Notes under the pieces: generated by a model
Seen by the model: only the letters and a program-made list of their open reading frames with translations
Database searches by the model: none
What the model was told of the DNA's origin: nothing
Shown here: positions 1 to 8,683 of the stretch, one piece after another
How the letters are laid out: each line of letters begins with the position of its first letter
Numbering within the stretch: the first letter of the stretch is position 1
NCBI RefSeq assembly: GCF_004114975.1
Contig: NZ_CP030051.1
Span: 2,356,001-2,420,000, forward strand
Reading direction: 5' to 3'
Origin: Bradyrhizobium guangdongense
GTDB lineage: Bacteria > Pseudomonadota > Alphaproteobacteria > Rhizobiales > Xanthobacteraceae
DNA length: 64,000 nucleotides
Program-made: the position numbers and the translations under genes

Positions 1-1
1 G

Positions 2-127
2 ACCGGCAACATGATCACGGCGGCCAGCGCCGACATGCGCGGCAATACCGATGAATCCTGGTCGCGCACGATGAGCTATCTAATCCGCAACCGCCTGCTC
101 GCGCCAAATTACGGCAAGCCGGAGTAG
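2..127 (+). CDS. C-terminal end of an unidentified protein (partial)
   Basis: The frame is open from the window edge to a TAG at 125-127 and encodes about 41 residues, ending in RNRLLAPNYGKPE. The composition (TMSYLIRNRLLAP) looks like real coding sequence. I do not recognise the family. Its position beside the formaldehyde-oxidation gene fghA suggests it may belong to the same C1 gene group, but that is inference from location only. Confidence 0.5.
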   Translation, partial: TGNMITAASADMRGNTDESWSRTMSYLIRNRLLAPNYGKPE

Positions 128-157
128 GGCAACTCTCAGCGAGTCCGGAATCGCAGG

Positions 158-246
158 GTGGGCAAAGGCGCCCTCGCGCCGTGCCCACGATCGTTCAATG
201 ATTCGAGAGAAATCGTTGGGCACGCTTCGCTGTGCCCGCCCTACGA
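158..246. repeat. Intergenic REP-like palindromes
   Basis: Two adjacent inverted repeats lie between the stop of the first gene and fghA. The first has GTGGGCA (158-164) pairing with TGCCCAC (182-188), plus an inner GGCG/CGCC pair. The second has GGGCAC (218-223) pairing with GTGCCC (232-237), followed by CGCCCTACG. Short GTGGGCA..TGCCCAC palindromes of this kind are common between genes in Bradyrhizobium genomes. They may also stop transcription between the two genes. Confidence 0.5.
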
Positions 247-284
247 TACTGCGGTGGCGGAGAGTTAGGGGAGAAGGAAGAACC

Positions 285-1130
285 TCACCCCTTCAGCCGC
301 TCCGCATGCCAATGCAGATGATCGCTCATGAACGTCGAGATGAAGTAATAGCTGTGGTCGTAGCCCGGCTGACGCCGCAGCGTCAGCGGGATGTTGGCCT
401 TGCTGCAGGCGGCCTGGAGCAATTCGGGCTTGAGCTGCTCCTTCAGGAAATTATCGGCCTCGCCGACGTCGACCAGGAAGCCCGAATATTTCGCGCCGTC
501 CTCGATCAGCGCCACGGTGTCGTGGCTGCGCCAGGCATCTTTGTTGGGCCCGAGATAGCCGTTCAGCGCCTTGATGCCCCACGGCACCTGTGACGGTGCC
601 ACGATCGGGGCAAAGGCGCTGGCCGCGCGATAGCGGTGCGGGTTGCGCAGAGCCACCGTCAGCGCACCGTGGCCGCCCATCGAATGGCCCATGACCGATT
701 GGCGCTTGGCATCGACGGGAAAATGTCCCGCCACAAGTTTGGGCAACTCGTCGGTGACATAGCTCCACATGCGGTAGTTCCGTGCGAAGGGCTCTTGCGT
801 GGCATCGACGTAGAATCCGGCGCCCAGGCCGAAATCATAGGCATTGTTGGCGTCACCAGGCACATCGGGCCCGCGCGGGCTCGTGTCCGGCGCGACGAAG
901 ATCAGGCCGAGTTCGGCGCAGGCTCTGCGGAATTCGCCCTTCTCGGTGACGTTGGCGTGCGTGCAGGTCAGTCCCGAGAGGTACCAGACCACAGGCAGCT
1001 TGGCGCCTTCGGCATGCGGGGGAACATAGACCGAGAACACCATATCGGTTCCGGTGACCTCGCTGGCATGGCGATACACGCCTTGCACGCCGCCGTAGGA
1101 TTGATTGGTCGAGACAGTCTGGATCGTCAT
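285..1130 (-). CDS. fghA: S-formylglutathione hydrolase
   Basis: This cytosolic esterase hydrolyses S-formylglutathione to formate and glutathione, the last step of glutathione-dependent formaldehyde oxidation. The protein is 281 residues from the ATG at 1130, matching the usual 275-285. An in-frame upstream start at 1166 would add 12 residues unlike the family. The nucleophile elbow GHSMGGHGAL carries Ser150. Asp226 (VGEADNF) and His259 (GYDHSYYF) complete the catalytic triad. The N-terminal half contains the family segment YLSGLTCTHANVTEKGEFRR. The neighbouring two-component genes and TonB receptor suggest a C1-oxidation cluster that continues to the left of the window. Confidence 0.95.
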   Translation of the reverse strand: MTIQTVSTNQSYGGVQGVYRHASEVTGTDMVFSVYVPPHAEGAKLPVVWYLSGLTCTHANVTEKGEFRRACAELGLIFVAPDTSPRGPDVPGDANNAYDFGLGAGFYVDATQEPFARNYRMWSYVTDELPKLVAGHFPVDAKRQSVMGHSMGGHGALTVALRNPHRYRAASAFAPIVAPSQVPWGIKALNGYLGPNKDAWRSHDTVALIEDGAKYSGFLVDVGEADNFLKEQLKPELLQAACSKANIPLTLRRQPGYDHSYYFISTFMSDHLHWHAERLKG

Positions 1131-1197
1131 GCCGTTTGCTCCATGGCATCTCACCACATCTTGCAATGCCTGTGTGACCGAAATTTGCGGAGTGCTC

Positions 1198-1818
1198 TTA
1201 CGCCACGCCGCTGTCGATCGCCAGCCGCACCAGCTCTACCGAGGTCTTCACCCCGAGCTTCTGGCGCATGATCGAGGAGGTGTTGGCGACCGTCTTGTAG
1301 GACGATTGCACCAGCCAGGCGATCTCGGACAGGCTTTTTCCGGCGCTCAGCAGTCGCAGGATCTCCATCTCGCGCGCGTTCAGCTTCGACAGCGGGCTCT
1401 GCGCCAGCGTGGGACCGGCGAAAGCGATGCTGCGCGCGATAGCGCTCGGCAGATAGGTGCCGCCCCCACCGACGGTGCGGATCGCTTCGACCAGATCGTC
1501 GGGATCGCCGGTCTTGGATACATATCCCTTGGCGCCGCATTCGATCGCGCGCGCGGCGAAGGCGGGGTCATCGTTCATGCTGAACATGATGATGCGGGCC
1601 TCCGGCGCGCGCTCCAGGATGCGGCGCGCAAGCTCGAAGCCGGAGACGGTCGGCAGGTTGATGTCGATGACACAGAGGTCGGGGCGCTCGACGATGAAGA
1701 TGCTCTCGCCATCCTCGGCATCGGCGGCTTCCAAAATCTCGATTTCGCCTTCGTCGGCCAGCACGGCTCGGCAGCCGGAGGCGACAATGGGATGATCGTC
1801 GACGATCAGAATGCGCAT
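1198..1818 (-). CDS. NarL/FixJ-type response regulator
   Basis: This 206-residue protein is a receiver domain followed by a LuxR-type helix-turn-helix. The receiver has the acidic pair Asp7/Asp8, the phospho-acceptor Asp52 (VIDINLP) and the conserved Lys102 (GYVSKTG). The DNA-binding domain spans about 140-195 (LNAREMEILRLLSAGKSLSEIA). It is divergent from the histidine kinase gene at 2017, leaving a 198-bp shared control region, so the two are almost surely partners. MoxX/MoxY-type pairs of this architecture control methanol oxidation in Paracoccus. The location next to fghA makes a similar role plausible but unproven. Confidence 0.9.
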   Translation of the reverse strand: MRILIVDDHPIVASGCRAVLADEGEIEILEAADAEDGESIFIVERPDLCVIDINLPTVSGFELARRILERAPEARIIMFSMNDDPAFAARAIECGAKGYVSKTGDPDDLVEAIRTVGGGGTYLPSAIARSIAFAGPTLAQSPLSKLNAREMEILRLLSAGKSLSEIAWLVQSSYKTVANTSSIMRQKLGVKTSVELVRLAIDSGVA

Positions 1819-2016
1819 AGGCGTTTCCCCGTGACAGCGCCTTCCCCGTGTTCGAACTGCCTGTTTCGTGCCGCATGATACCGGATGAGGACGAGTGTCC
1901 GGTCATGCAACCCGGCCGGGATTGCTGTACGCTTCCGATTAGATATCGGGCGCTTTGCCTCTGTCAACGCTATCAGACAGATGCACGCGATCCCAGGGCT
2001 AGGGCAGACGAAAGCA

Positions 2017-3375
2017 ATGTGGCAAAATCTATCCTTGCGCGGGCGCATCAACCTTCTGCTGGCGCTGCTGCTCGCGCTCGGGCTCGTCGTCAACATCGGT
2101 CGCCAGGTCGCGGAGGCCTCTCCCCGCGTGCAGGCCGAGGACCAGAGCGTGATCCGACTGGCGCGCGAGTTCATCGAGATGATCGTTGCCGATCTCAACG
2201 AGGCGCCGGATCCCGATGCCAGGCTGAACCAGATCGCGCGTGACCTCAATCGCCTTCGCCATGTCAGCATTGGGCTCCGCGATAGCGGCGGGAACCCGCT
2301 GACGCCGCTGCGGCCCGAGACCGACGATGACACCCCCGGGCCGCCGGCCTGGTTCGTCAACCTGGTTCATCCCGAACAAACCGCCGTCAGCGTGCCGGTC
2401 TCTGTCCATGGCAAATCGGGCTCGCTCGTCATCACCTCGCATCCCAACGACGAGATCGCCGAGATCTGGGACGCGATTCTCACGCAGCTCGAGGTCGGGT
2501 CCGTAATCGCTTTGGTGCTGTTTCTGGTCATGATGAATGTCGTCGGCCGGGCGCTCGCGCCGCTCGAGTCACTGGGGCGAACCATGACCGAGATCGAGGA
2601 CGGCGACTACAATGCCCGCGTCACGCCCGGCGGCGCACCCGAACTCGCCGCGATCTGCACAAAACTCAATCATCTCGCGGCAACGCTCGGCGAGGCGGTT
2701 GAGGACAAGCGGCGGCTTGCCGAGCGCGCGGTATCGCTGCAGGACGTCGAGCGCAAGGAGATCGCGCGCGAGCTGCATGATGAGTTCGGGCCATATCTGT
2801 TCTCCCTGCGTGCACATGCCAGCGCGCTGGCGAAGCTGGCCGACGGACGGGCGCCAAGCGCCGATGCCGTGCGAAAGCACGGCAGCGCCCTGCTGGAGCA
2901 GATCAATGCGCTGCAGCAGTTCACCCGCCGCGTGCTGGAGCGCTTGAGGCCCGTCGGCCTTGCCGAGCTTGGCCTTGGCAAGGCGCTGGAATCGCTGTCG
3001 CGGCTGTGGCGGGAATCGCATCCCGACGTGACGATCGAAACGTCGATCTCGCCGGCGCTCGGCGTCATGGGAGAGACCGCCGACCTCACCATCTACCGCG
3101 TTGTGCAGGAGGCGCTCACCAATGCGTTCCGCCATGCCGGTGCCACCGCGATCGTCGTGGTGATCGAGCCGGCGGAGCAGCCCGGGCGCGACGGACGAGG
3201 CTGTGCCCGGGTGCGGGTCAGCGACAACGGCCACGGCATGGAGCCGGGCCAGAAACTCGGCTTCGGTCTCGTCGGCATGCGGGAGCGCATCCTCGCGCTG
3301 GGCGGCACGCTCAATCTGGTGTCGGGCGAGGGCGGCGTCACCGTCGAGGCGCTGGTTCCGATCGCAGCGGCCTGA
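2017..3375 (+). CDS. HisKA_3-type sensor histidine kinase
   Basis: This inner-membrane sensor kinase is 452 residues from the ATG at 2017. The frame is open back to 1885, but the chosen start places the first membrane helix (about 9-28) right after a short basic tail. A periplasmic region follows, then a second helix (about 159-176) and a HAMP domain ending in DGDYNARVTPGG. The phosphorylated His254 lies in ERKEIARELHDEFG, typical of kinases that pair with NarL-type regulators. The ATPase domain has an N box (EALTNAFRHAG) and a G box (DNGHGMEPGQKLGFGLVGM). It is divergent from its likely partner regulator at 1198-1818. Confidence 0.92.
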   Translation: MWQNLSLRGRINLLLALLLALGLVVNIGRQVAEASPRVQAEDQSVIRLAREFIEMIVADLNEAPDPDARLNQIARDLNRLRHVSIGLRDSGGNPLTPLRPETDDDTPGPPAWFVNLVHPEQTAVSVPVSVHGKSGSLVITSHPNDEIAEIWDAILTQLEVGSVIALVLFLVMMNVVGRALAPLESLGRTMTEIEDGDYNARVTPGGAPELAAICTKLNHLAATLGEAVEDKRRLAERAVSLQDVERKEIARELHDEFGPYLFSLRAHASALAKLADGRAPSADAVRKHGSALLEQINALQQFTRRVLERLRPVGLAELGLGKALESLSRLWRESHPDVTIETSISPALGVMGETADLTIYRVVQEALTNAFRHAGATAIVVVIEPAEQPGRDGRGCARVRVSDNGHGMEPGQKLGFGLVGMRERILALGGTLNLVSGEGGVTVEALVPIAAA

Positions 3376-3391
3376 TGAGGAAAATCTCCGA

Positions 3392-3420
3392 TCGGGAAGA
3401 ATTCCCGATTTGGTCGGGAA
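3392..3420. promoter_or_regulatory. Repeated TCGGGAA heptamer, possible operator
   Basis: TCGGGAA at 3392-3398 and TTCCCGA at 3402-3408 form a perfect inverted repeat with a 3-nt spacer. A third copy (TCGGGAA, 3414-3420) lies 22 bp after the first, about two helical turns on the same face. The block lies between the kinase stop and the TonB receptor start. It could be a binding site for the adjacent response regulator. There is no clear T-run, so a terminator is less likely. Confidence 0.4.
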
Positions 3421-3540
3421 AACGGGTGCGGATATTGCCCGACCTTTTGTGGCTAGTGCATCCGTGAGGGCCGACTACACTTCTCCACGCGATCGGCGAC
3501 GTTCAAAACAGCCGACGCGGGGGAATGGGAACGGCAGGGG

Positions 3541-5976
3541 ATGGGTGCGCGAAAGCTTTTGATCGCCTCGTCGATGGGGCTGGTGCTTTGGACCGACGCG
3601 GGCATGGCCGCGCAGGACGAAGACACCAATGTGCAGAATCTGCCCGCCATCGAGGTGGTGGCGCCACAGCCGGCTGCGCGGCGTAGCGCGCCGCGAACGG
3701 CGGCGCGCGTGGTGAATTCCGGGAAGCCCAAGAACCGCATCTACGTCTATCCGACGGCGCCCGGCAATGCGAAGGGCCTCGAAGTCGACAAAATTCCCTC
3801 CAGCATCAACGCGGTCGATGCCAGCCAGATCAAGCGTACCGGTTCGCTGAACGTCACCGATGCGCTGCGTGACAATGTCGCCGGCGTCAACATCACGGAG
3901 GTGAGCGGTAATCCGTTCCAGCCGAATGTCGAGTTTCGCGGCTTTGTTGCCTCGCCCATCGTTGGCACACCGCAAGGGCTCGCCGTCTACCAGAATGGCG
4001 TGCGCATCAACGAAGCGTTTACCGACAGCGTCAATTGGGACCTGATCCCGACCGCAGCGATCCGCTCGGTCACGGTGGTGACCAACAACCCGGCCTTCGG
4101 CCTCAATGCACTCGGCGGCGCCGTCAATCTACAAATGAAGGACGGCTTTACCTATCAAGGCGCCGAGATCGACACGATGGGTGGTTCGTTCGGCCGCATC
4201 CAGAGCTCGGCGCAATGGGGCAAGCAGGTCGACACCAACTACGCCGTTTATGCCGCGCTCGAAGGGCTGCACGACAACGGCTTCCGCACCTCCTCGCAGT
4301 CGGACGTGCGCCGCTTCTACGGCGATGTCGGCTACAAGGGCGGGGACAGTGAATTCCACGTCAACATGGGGCTCGCCAACAACAATTTCGGCGCCTCTGC
4401 CACCGTTCCGGCCGAACTGCTACAGCAATATTGGGGTGCGATCTACACCAACCCGCAGACCACCAACAACCGTGTCGGCTACGTCAATCTCACCGGCAAG
4501 GTCGAGGCGACGCCGACCTGGACGTTCGAAGGCACCGCGCATGCGCGCGTGTTCGAGCAGCGCGTGGTCGACGGCAACCCAACCAGCGTGCAGGAATGCG
4601 CCGCCGTCGGTTTGCTCTGCTTTGGCGACGATACCACGCCTGCGAATGGTCTCAATGGGGCGCAGCTCGCCAATCCCTTCCCGACCGGAAGCCTCCTCGG
4701 AGAACTCGACCGAACGACCACGCGATCGACAACGTTCGGGGTGTCCGGGCAAGCGACCAACACGGACAGGTTGTTCGATCATGAGAACCGATTCGTTCTC
4801 GGCGCCAGCTTCGATGCCAGCGTCACGCGATTCAATGCGACCGCAGAGCTCGGAACCATCGGCACCGATTACGTGGTCAGCGGCAGCGGGGTTTTCCTCG
4901 GCCAGTCCGGCACCCCCGCGACCGGCGAGATGGGACCGGTGTCGCTACGAACCGTCAACCAATATACCGGCCTCTATGCGCTCGACACGTTCAACGTGAC
5001 CGATGCCTTCGCCATCACCGGCGGTGGCCGATTCAACCACGCCCGTGTCACGCTGGAGGACCAGCTCGGCACCGCGCTCAACGGCGATCACACCTACGAC
5101 CGCTTCAACCCTGTTATCGGGGGCACCTACAAGATCACGCCGGAGCTCACTGCCTACGCCGGCTATTCCGAGGCCAACCGCGTGCCGACGCCGCTCGAGC
5201 TCGGTTGTGCCGATCCGAACAACCCGTGCTTGATCGCCTCCTTCCTGGTCTCCGATCCACCGCTGAAGCAGGTGGTGTCCAAGACGGTCGAAGCTGGCCT
5301 GCGCGGCACCAGGGAATTGAATATCGGTACGCTCGGCTGGAAGATCGGCGGCTTCCGCGCCACAAATTATGACGACATCATGGGTCTGCCCGTGGCGGGA
5401 CGTCAGGGCTTTGGCTTCTTCCAGAACGTCGGCAACACGCGCCGGCAGGGCCTCGAGGCCGAGGTCAACCTCAAATCGGACACCCTCCAGTTCCACGCCA
5501 GCTACGCGTTCGTGGACGCGCGTTTTCTCGACGCTCTCGAGCTGTCGTCCAATAGCCCCACCGCCGTGTTGAACGGCGGCCTCATCCAAGTCGTGCCGGG
5601 TAACCAGATCCCGGCCGTGCCGCGCCACCGCATCAAGGCCGGTATCGAATATGCCGTGACCGACGCCTGGAAGGTCGGTGGCGAGGCGCTGTGGGTCTCC
5701 AGCCAGTATCTGGCCGGCGACGAAGCCAATCTCGAGGCCAAGCTGCCGTCCTATGCCGTCTTCAACCTGCACACGTCGTACCAGGTCAGCAAGAACGTCC
5801 AGCTCTACGGCAAGGTCGACAACATCTTCGACAACCGCTACGCGACCTACGGCACCTTCTTCGATACCACTGCGGTGCCGAATTTCGCCAATGGCGGAGC
5901 CGCCTTCACCGACCCACGCTCGCTGAGCCCGGCAAGGCCGCGTGCGTTCTATGCGGGGATGCGTGTGACGTTCTGA
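3541..5976 (+). CDS. TonB-dependent outer-membrane receptor
   Basis: This 811-residue receptor imports a scarce ligand across the outer membrane using TonB energy. An N-terminal signal peptide ends near MGLVLWTDAGMAAQ. A proline/alanine-rich linker follows, then the plug domain (about 80-200, from KIPSSINAVDASQIKRTGSL to LGGAVNLQMKDG), a 22-strand-type barrel, and the terminal RAFYAGMRVTF ending in Phe. It reads in the same direction as the sensor kinase, 165 bp downstream. The ligand is not shown by sequence. Beside a C1 cluster, uptake of a lanthanide-chelator complex (LutH-like) is possible; siderophore uptake is the alternative. Confidence 0.92.
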   Translation: MGARKLLIASSMGLVLWTDAGMAAQDEDTNVQNLPAIEVVAPQPAARRSAPRTAARVVNSGKPKNRIYVYPTAPGNAKGLEVDKIPSSINAVDASQIKRTGSLNVTDALRDNVAGVNITEVSGNPFQPNVEFRGFVASPIVGTPQGLAVYQNGVRINEAFTDSVNWDLIPTAAIRSVTVVTNNPAFGLNALGGAVNLQMKDGFTYQGAEIDTMGGSFGRIQSSAQWGKQVDTNYAVYAALEGLHDNGFRTSSQSDVRRFYGDVGYKGGDSEFHVNMGLANNNFGASATVPAELLQQYWGAIYTNPQTTNNRVGYVNLTGKVEATPTWTFEGTAHARVFEQRVVDGNPTSVQECAAVGLLCFGDDTTPANGLNGAQLANPFPTGSLLGELDRTTTRSTTFGVSGQATNTDRLFDHENRFVLGASFDASVTRFNATAELGTIGTDYVVSGSGVFLGQSGTPATGEMGPVSLRTVNQYTGLYALDTFNVTDAFAITGGGRFNHARVTLEDQLGTALNGDHTYDRFNPVIGGTYKITPELTAYAGYSEANRVPTPLELGCADPNNPCLIASFLVSDPPLKQVVSKTVEAGLRGTRELNIGTLGWKIGGFRATNYDDIMGLPVAGRQGFGFFQNVGNTRRQGLEAEVNLKSDTLQFHASYAFVDARFLDALELSSNSPTAVLNGGLIQVVPGNQIPAVPRHRIKAGIEYAVTDAWKVGGEALWVSSQYLAGDEANLEAKLPSYAVFNLHTSYQVSKNVQLYGKVDNIFDNRYATYGTFFDTTAVPNFANGGAAFTDPRSLSPARPRAFYAGMRVTF

Positions 5977-6251
5977 GTGCACCACAGCAGCTTGCGGCTG
6001 GTGGGCAAGGCATGGCCCAATCTAGTTTTCAGGCGCATCCTGCCAGTGTCGCTCCAGCAGAAGCGTTTGACAGAAGCCAAGATTTGTGGCCCGAACGCGC
6101 AGTGCTGTTAGGACCCGTGGTCGTCCGCTTACTGGGGTAGACCGAAAAGGAATGCCAAACTCGCTGAAGGGAGCGATCGACCCGAGGCGGAACTCCGTTC
6201 TGCTTATAGTTGAAGCTTTCTGACCGCAATTTTTGACAATCAACAGACTAA
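5977..6251. other. Gap without a recognisable gene
   Basis: The stretch between the TonB receptor stop and the hairpin at 6252 shows no convincing coding frame, promoter or RNA. Confidence 0.5.
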
Positions 6252-6275
6252 AGAAGCCGCCAATGGGCGGCTTCT
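6252..6275. terminator. Hairpin between converging genes
   Basis: A 10-bp perfect stem pairs AGAAGCCGCC (6252-6261) with GGCGGCTTCT (6266-6275) around a 4-nt loop. It lies just past the 3' end of the minus-strand PEP-CTERM gene and about 275 bp past the TonB receptor. The T-tract is weak on both sides, so efficient intrinsic termination is uncertain. Confidence 0.55.
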
Positions 6276-6297
6276 GTCTTGACATATCTTCGTAGCG

Positions 6298-7029
6298 TCA
6301 GACGGACAGTGCTGAGAATGATTTTCGATTGCGATAGGAGGCAAAGCCAACGCCTGCGAAGCCAATGAGCATCATTACCCAGGTGGATGTCTCAGGAACG
6401 CCTCCTATTACGCCCGAGGTGTCTCGGGTGACTTCGGCGTACAAATCCGCCGTAGCGCTTCCGCCTTCAATAACGTGCAGTTGGGTGCTGCTGGAGGAAA
6501 GGAAGCCATCACCCACTACGTTCTGGAAGTCCACTAATGTTACGGTGTAGTTCGTCCCGCCGATATTGAAGATGCTTGGCGTGAAGGTACTTGGAAGGTT
6601 CACAAAGTCGGCGCTTGCGATTGGGTCGCTCGTGTTCGGTGTTGTCACAAGGCCAAGCGTAAATGTACTCGTGACCAAACCAAGAGCGCTCGGGGTCGTG
6701 AAATTCGTGGCTAGCTGAAGGTCAACAGATGTTGCCTGCGTTCCCAACGAGATTGCGCCGTTATGGTAGAAAAGGGTGCCCACGTAAAAGGGGACCTCAA
6801 ACGCACTTGCAAACGAAGGATTGCCGGTAAATGTCAGTCGCGTCGGCACGTCGATTGTCTGGCCGTACGTGAAGTTGTTTGTTCCAACCCCTGTCGTGGT
6901 AGCCCCAACTGGCAGTGGGTTTACAAAAATGCCGCTCGACGAGCCTTCAACGTCCGCCGCTTTCGCGGGTATGTCTCCGAAGCTTGCAATTCCTGCTAGG
7001 ACGACAACAAGCGCTATGTGGTTTCTCAT
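6298..7029 (-). CDS. PEP-CTERM sorting-domain protein
   Basis: This 243-residue exported protein has an N-terminal signal peptide (RNHIALVVVLAGIASFGDIPAKA). The middle domain begins SSSGIFVNPLPVGATTTGVG and resembles the 'choice-of-anchor K' type. The C-terminal sorting signal is VPETSTWVMMLIGFAGVGF followed by the basic tail ASYRNRKS. Proteins with this tail are cut and processed by an exosortase and are linked to exopolysaccharide and biofilm. PETSTW is a common rhizobial form of the PEP motif. No exosortase gene is in the window. The A/T-richer upstream region contains no identifiable operon partner. Confidence 0.8.
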   Translation of the reverse strand: MRNHIALVVVLAGIASFGDIPAKAADVEGSSSGIFVNPLPVGATTTGVGTNNFTYGQTIDVPTRLTFTGNPSFASAFEVPFYVGTLFYHNGAISLGTQATSVDLQLATNFTTPSALGLVTSTFTLGLVTTPNTSDPIASADFVNLPSTFTPSIFNIGGTNYTVTLVDFQNVVGDGFLSSSSTQLHVIEGGSATADLYAEVTRDTSGVIGGVPETSTWVMMLIGFAGVGFASYRNRKSFSALSV

Positions 7030-7419
7030 TTGATGCTCCGATAATTAAATGAATTTCCTTCCTTCCAATTAAACAAAGCCAAAAACCGCGCTTAGAATAT
7101 CCACCTTAATTCATTTTGCGTCAATCGCCGACAGCTTCTTGCCAGCGCAAATTCCGGGGGCTTGCTCTTCCAAATCCGTGGCGGCGGCCCTTTCAATAAT
7201 CAAGTCATTCTCTCTGCATGGATTTTTAATCGTGCGTTGTTCTGGTCCGACTGCGGAGTTCGACGCTCACTGAGAAGGTCGGCTTATCGGGGTAAAGCGA
7301 AAGCGGCTACATGGCGTTCCACTGGCGAACTGAAACTCCAACTCGATCTCTACAGGCCCGCCGTTGTCCCAAAGGCTGCGTTGCAGTTTCTTGCGGACGG
7401 CACCGCGCACAGATTCACA
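7030..7419. other. Gap with only decayed coding sequence
   Basis: No intact gene is seen. From about 7300 a plus-strand frame reads like the C-terminal part of a small protein (LKLQLDLYRPAVVPKAALQF...GTAHRFTYSLGDKGARSEEQKARL). It has no convincing start and runs straight into the debris described next, so it looks like a gene remnant. Confidence 0.4.
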
Positions 7420-7509
7420 TATTCGCTGGGCGACAAAGGAGCGCGATCGGAAGAGCAAAAAGCCAGGCTTCTTGTTGAGCAAATATGTTGCCTGATGAGT
7501 TCGCAGGCG
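7420..7509 (+). repeat. Dispersed repeat, copy A (gene-tail remnant)
   Basis: About 90 bp closely match 12792-12897. Shared blocks include TATTCGCTGGGCGACAAAGG, GAGCGCGATC, GCCAGGCTTCTTG and TATGTTGCCTGATGAGTTCG. In both copies the frame reads SLGDKGARSE(E/K)QKARLL(V/A)EQ(I/V)CCL, so the repeat is the 3' end of one ancestral gene. Copy A is fused at about 7510 to a broken HAF-repeat gene. Confidence 0.8.
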
Positions 7510-8012
7510 CAAGCTACGTCGATACTCCCACTAATTCTGTGGCAACCGTTTGGAACGGAATGATTCCAAGTGCTCTGCCAGCGGTTCCGGGCGCCTCGAC
7601 AAGTAGCGCTTTTGCTATCAACAATTTCGGCCGGGTCGTCGGTGTTAGCAATTCCGGTGCGTCGAGCATCGCAACTGTGTGGAATGCCAACATCCCCACA
7701 GCGCTGAACCTTCCGGCAAATACGACAGGTAGTACGGCGCTAGACGTCAATGATGTCGGTCGGGTGGTCGGATAGAGCATCGATGGCGAAGGACACGCTT
7801 TTGCAACACTCTGGAATGGGTCGACGCTTACCTTACTTCAGATGCCCGCGACGGACGTAAGTAGCGTCGCATATTCGATTAACGAACTAGGCCAGGTCGC
7901 TGGTTCCATCACTGATGCGAACGGACGGACCCTCGCGGTGATGTGGGATGGTTCGTCGATCGTTCAGTTAGATGAGCTGATCCACGATGATCACCGCGAT
8001 TTTCCTGATGGC
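7510..8012 (+). pseudogene. HAF-repeat extracellular protein, broken
   Basis: The frame encodes repeated units of the HAF type, for example SSAFAINNFGRVVGVSNSG, ATVWNANIPTAL and VAYSINELGQVAGSITDANG. It is interrupted by an in-frame TAG at 7773-7775, and the same frame continues with good family sequence to about 8000 (WDGSSIVQLDELI). It has no start or signal peptide, because the 5' end is fused to the dispersed repeat. The 3' end is replaced by the opposite-strand DUF3833 gene. It is best read as a relic of a larger secreted protein. Confidence 0.7.
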
Positions 8013-8489
8013 CTAAATTCTCTTGTAGGTGACATGCGCCGTCGCGAATGGAATGCCAGCGCGCCCCGCGCTACCGCGGACGATGCACGCACGATCATCG
8101 ATGGCATAGAACCAATCATCGAAGTTCAGTTTGAAAGACTTGCCATCGCCTTGCGGCGTATCTCGGGTGTACTTCCAATGGAACGCGCATCCGACCTGCT
8201 CGCCGACCGCTTCGCCTTCCAGCCGGTTCTCATGCCCCGTATATTGACCTTCGGCCGTCTTATGAATTGTCCATCTCAGTGTATCGCTGTGACCGTCATC
8301 GAACGTATAGGTCTCAGTGAAAACGACCGTGTCGGTGTCGCTGTCCAATTCCCCGTGAGCCGTGATTGCCGCACGCTTGAGGAGGCCTCCGACAAGACTT
8401 TCCATTACCGCCCATCCTTCGAGGCGACCGACAAAGAACCTCTCGGGAAGGAATAGGGGCGCGGTGCCCGCGAACGCGTCTATAGCCAT
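8013..8489 (-). CDS. DUF3833-like protein
   Basis: This 158-residue protein has the DUF3833 pattern. FFVGRLEGWAVMESLVGGLLKR is followed by ITAHGELDSDTDTVVFTETY, the basic-acidic FDDGHSDTLRWTIHK, and the late NFDDWFYAIDDR block. The start at 8489 is preferred because AAAGGA lies 7 nt upstream. An in-frame start at 8591 would add 34 residues unlike the family. Family members are often lipoproteins, but no lipobox is visible here. The function is unknown. Confidence 0.7.
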   Translation of the reverse strand: MAIDAFAGTAPLFLPERFFVGRLEGWAVMESLVGGLLKRAAITAHGELDSDTDTVVFTETYTFDDGHSDTLRWTIHKTAEGQYTGHENRLEGEAVGEQVGCAFHWKYTRDTPQGDGKSFKLNFDDWFYAIDDRACIVRGSAGRAGIPFATAHVTYKRI

Positions 8490-8683
8490 GGATGATCCTT
8501 TCGGCGACACAAGCCGTTGTTCGAAAAGAAGTTCCACCTCGATCGCGGCATCCTCCGGCTCAGCTTTAGCTGAAGCTTGCAGAACGAGCATTCGATAGAG
8601 CGCGTCCTGCTTGGTTTAGCGCTCCATGAACTCGAAAAAAGGAACACCGGCGGTCCGATTTGATTGGATGCTCGGAGAGCACC

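Noticed and set aside
198..1271. Plus-strand open frames opposite fghA and the regulator
   Set aside because: They are antisense shadows of well-supported genes.
8641..8665. GGAAC-N16-GATT before the YihY/BrkB gene
   Set aside because: Only two of four -10 positions fit and the start codon is too close for a normal leader.
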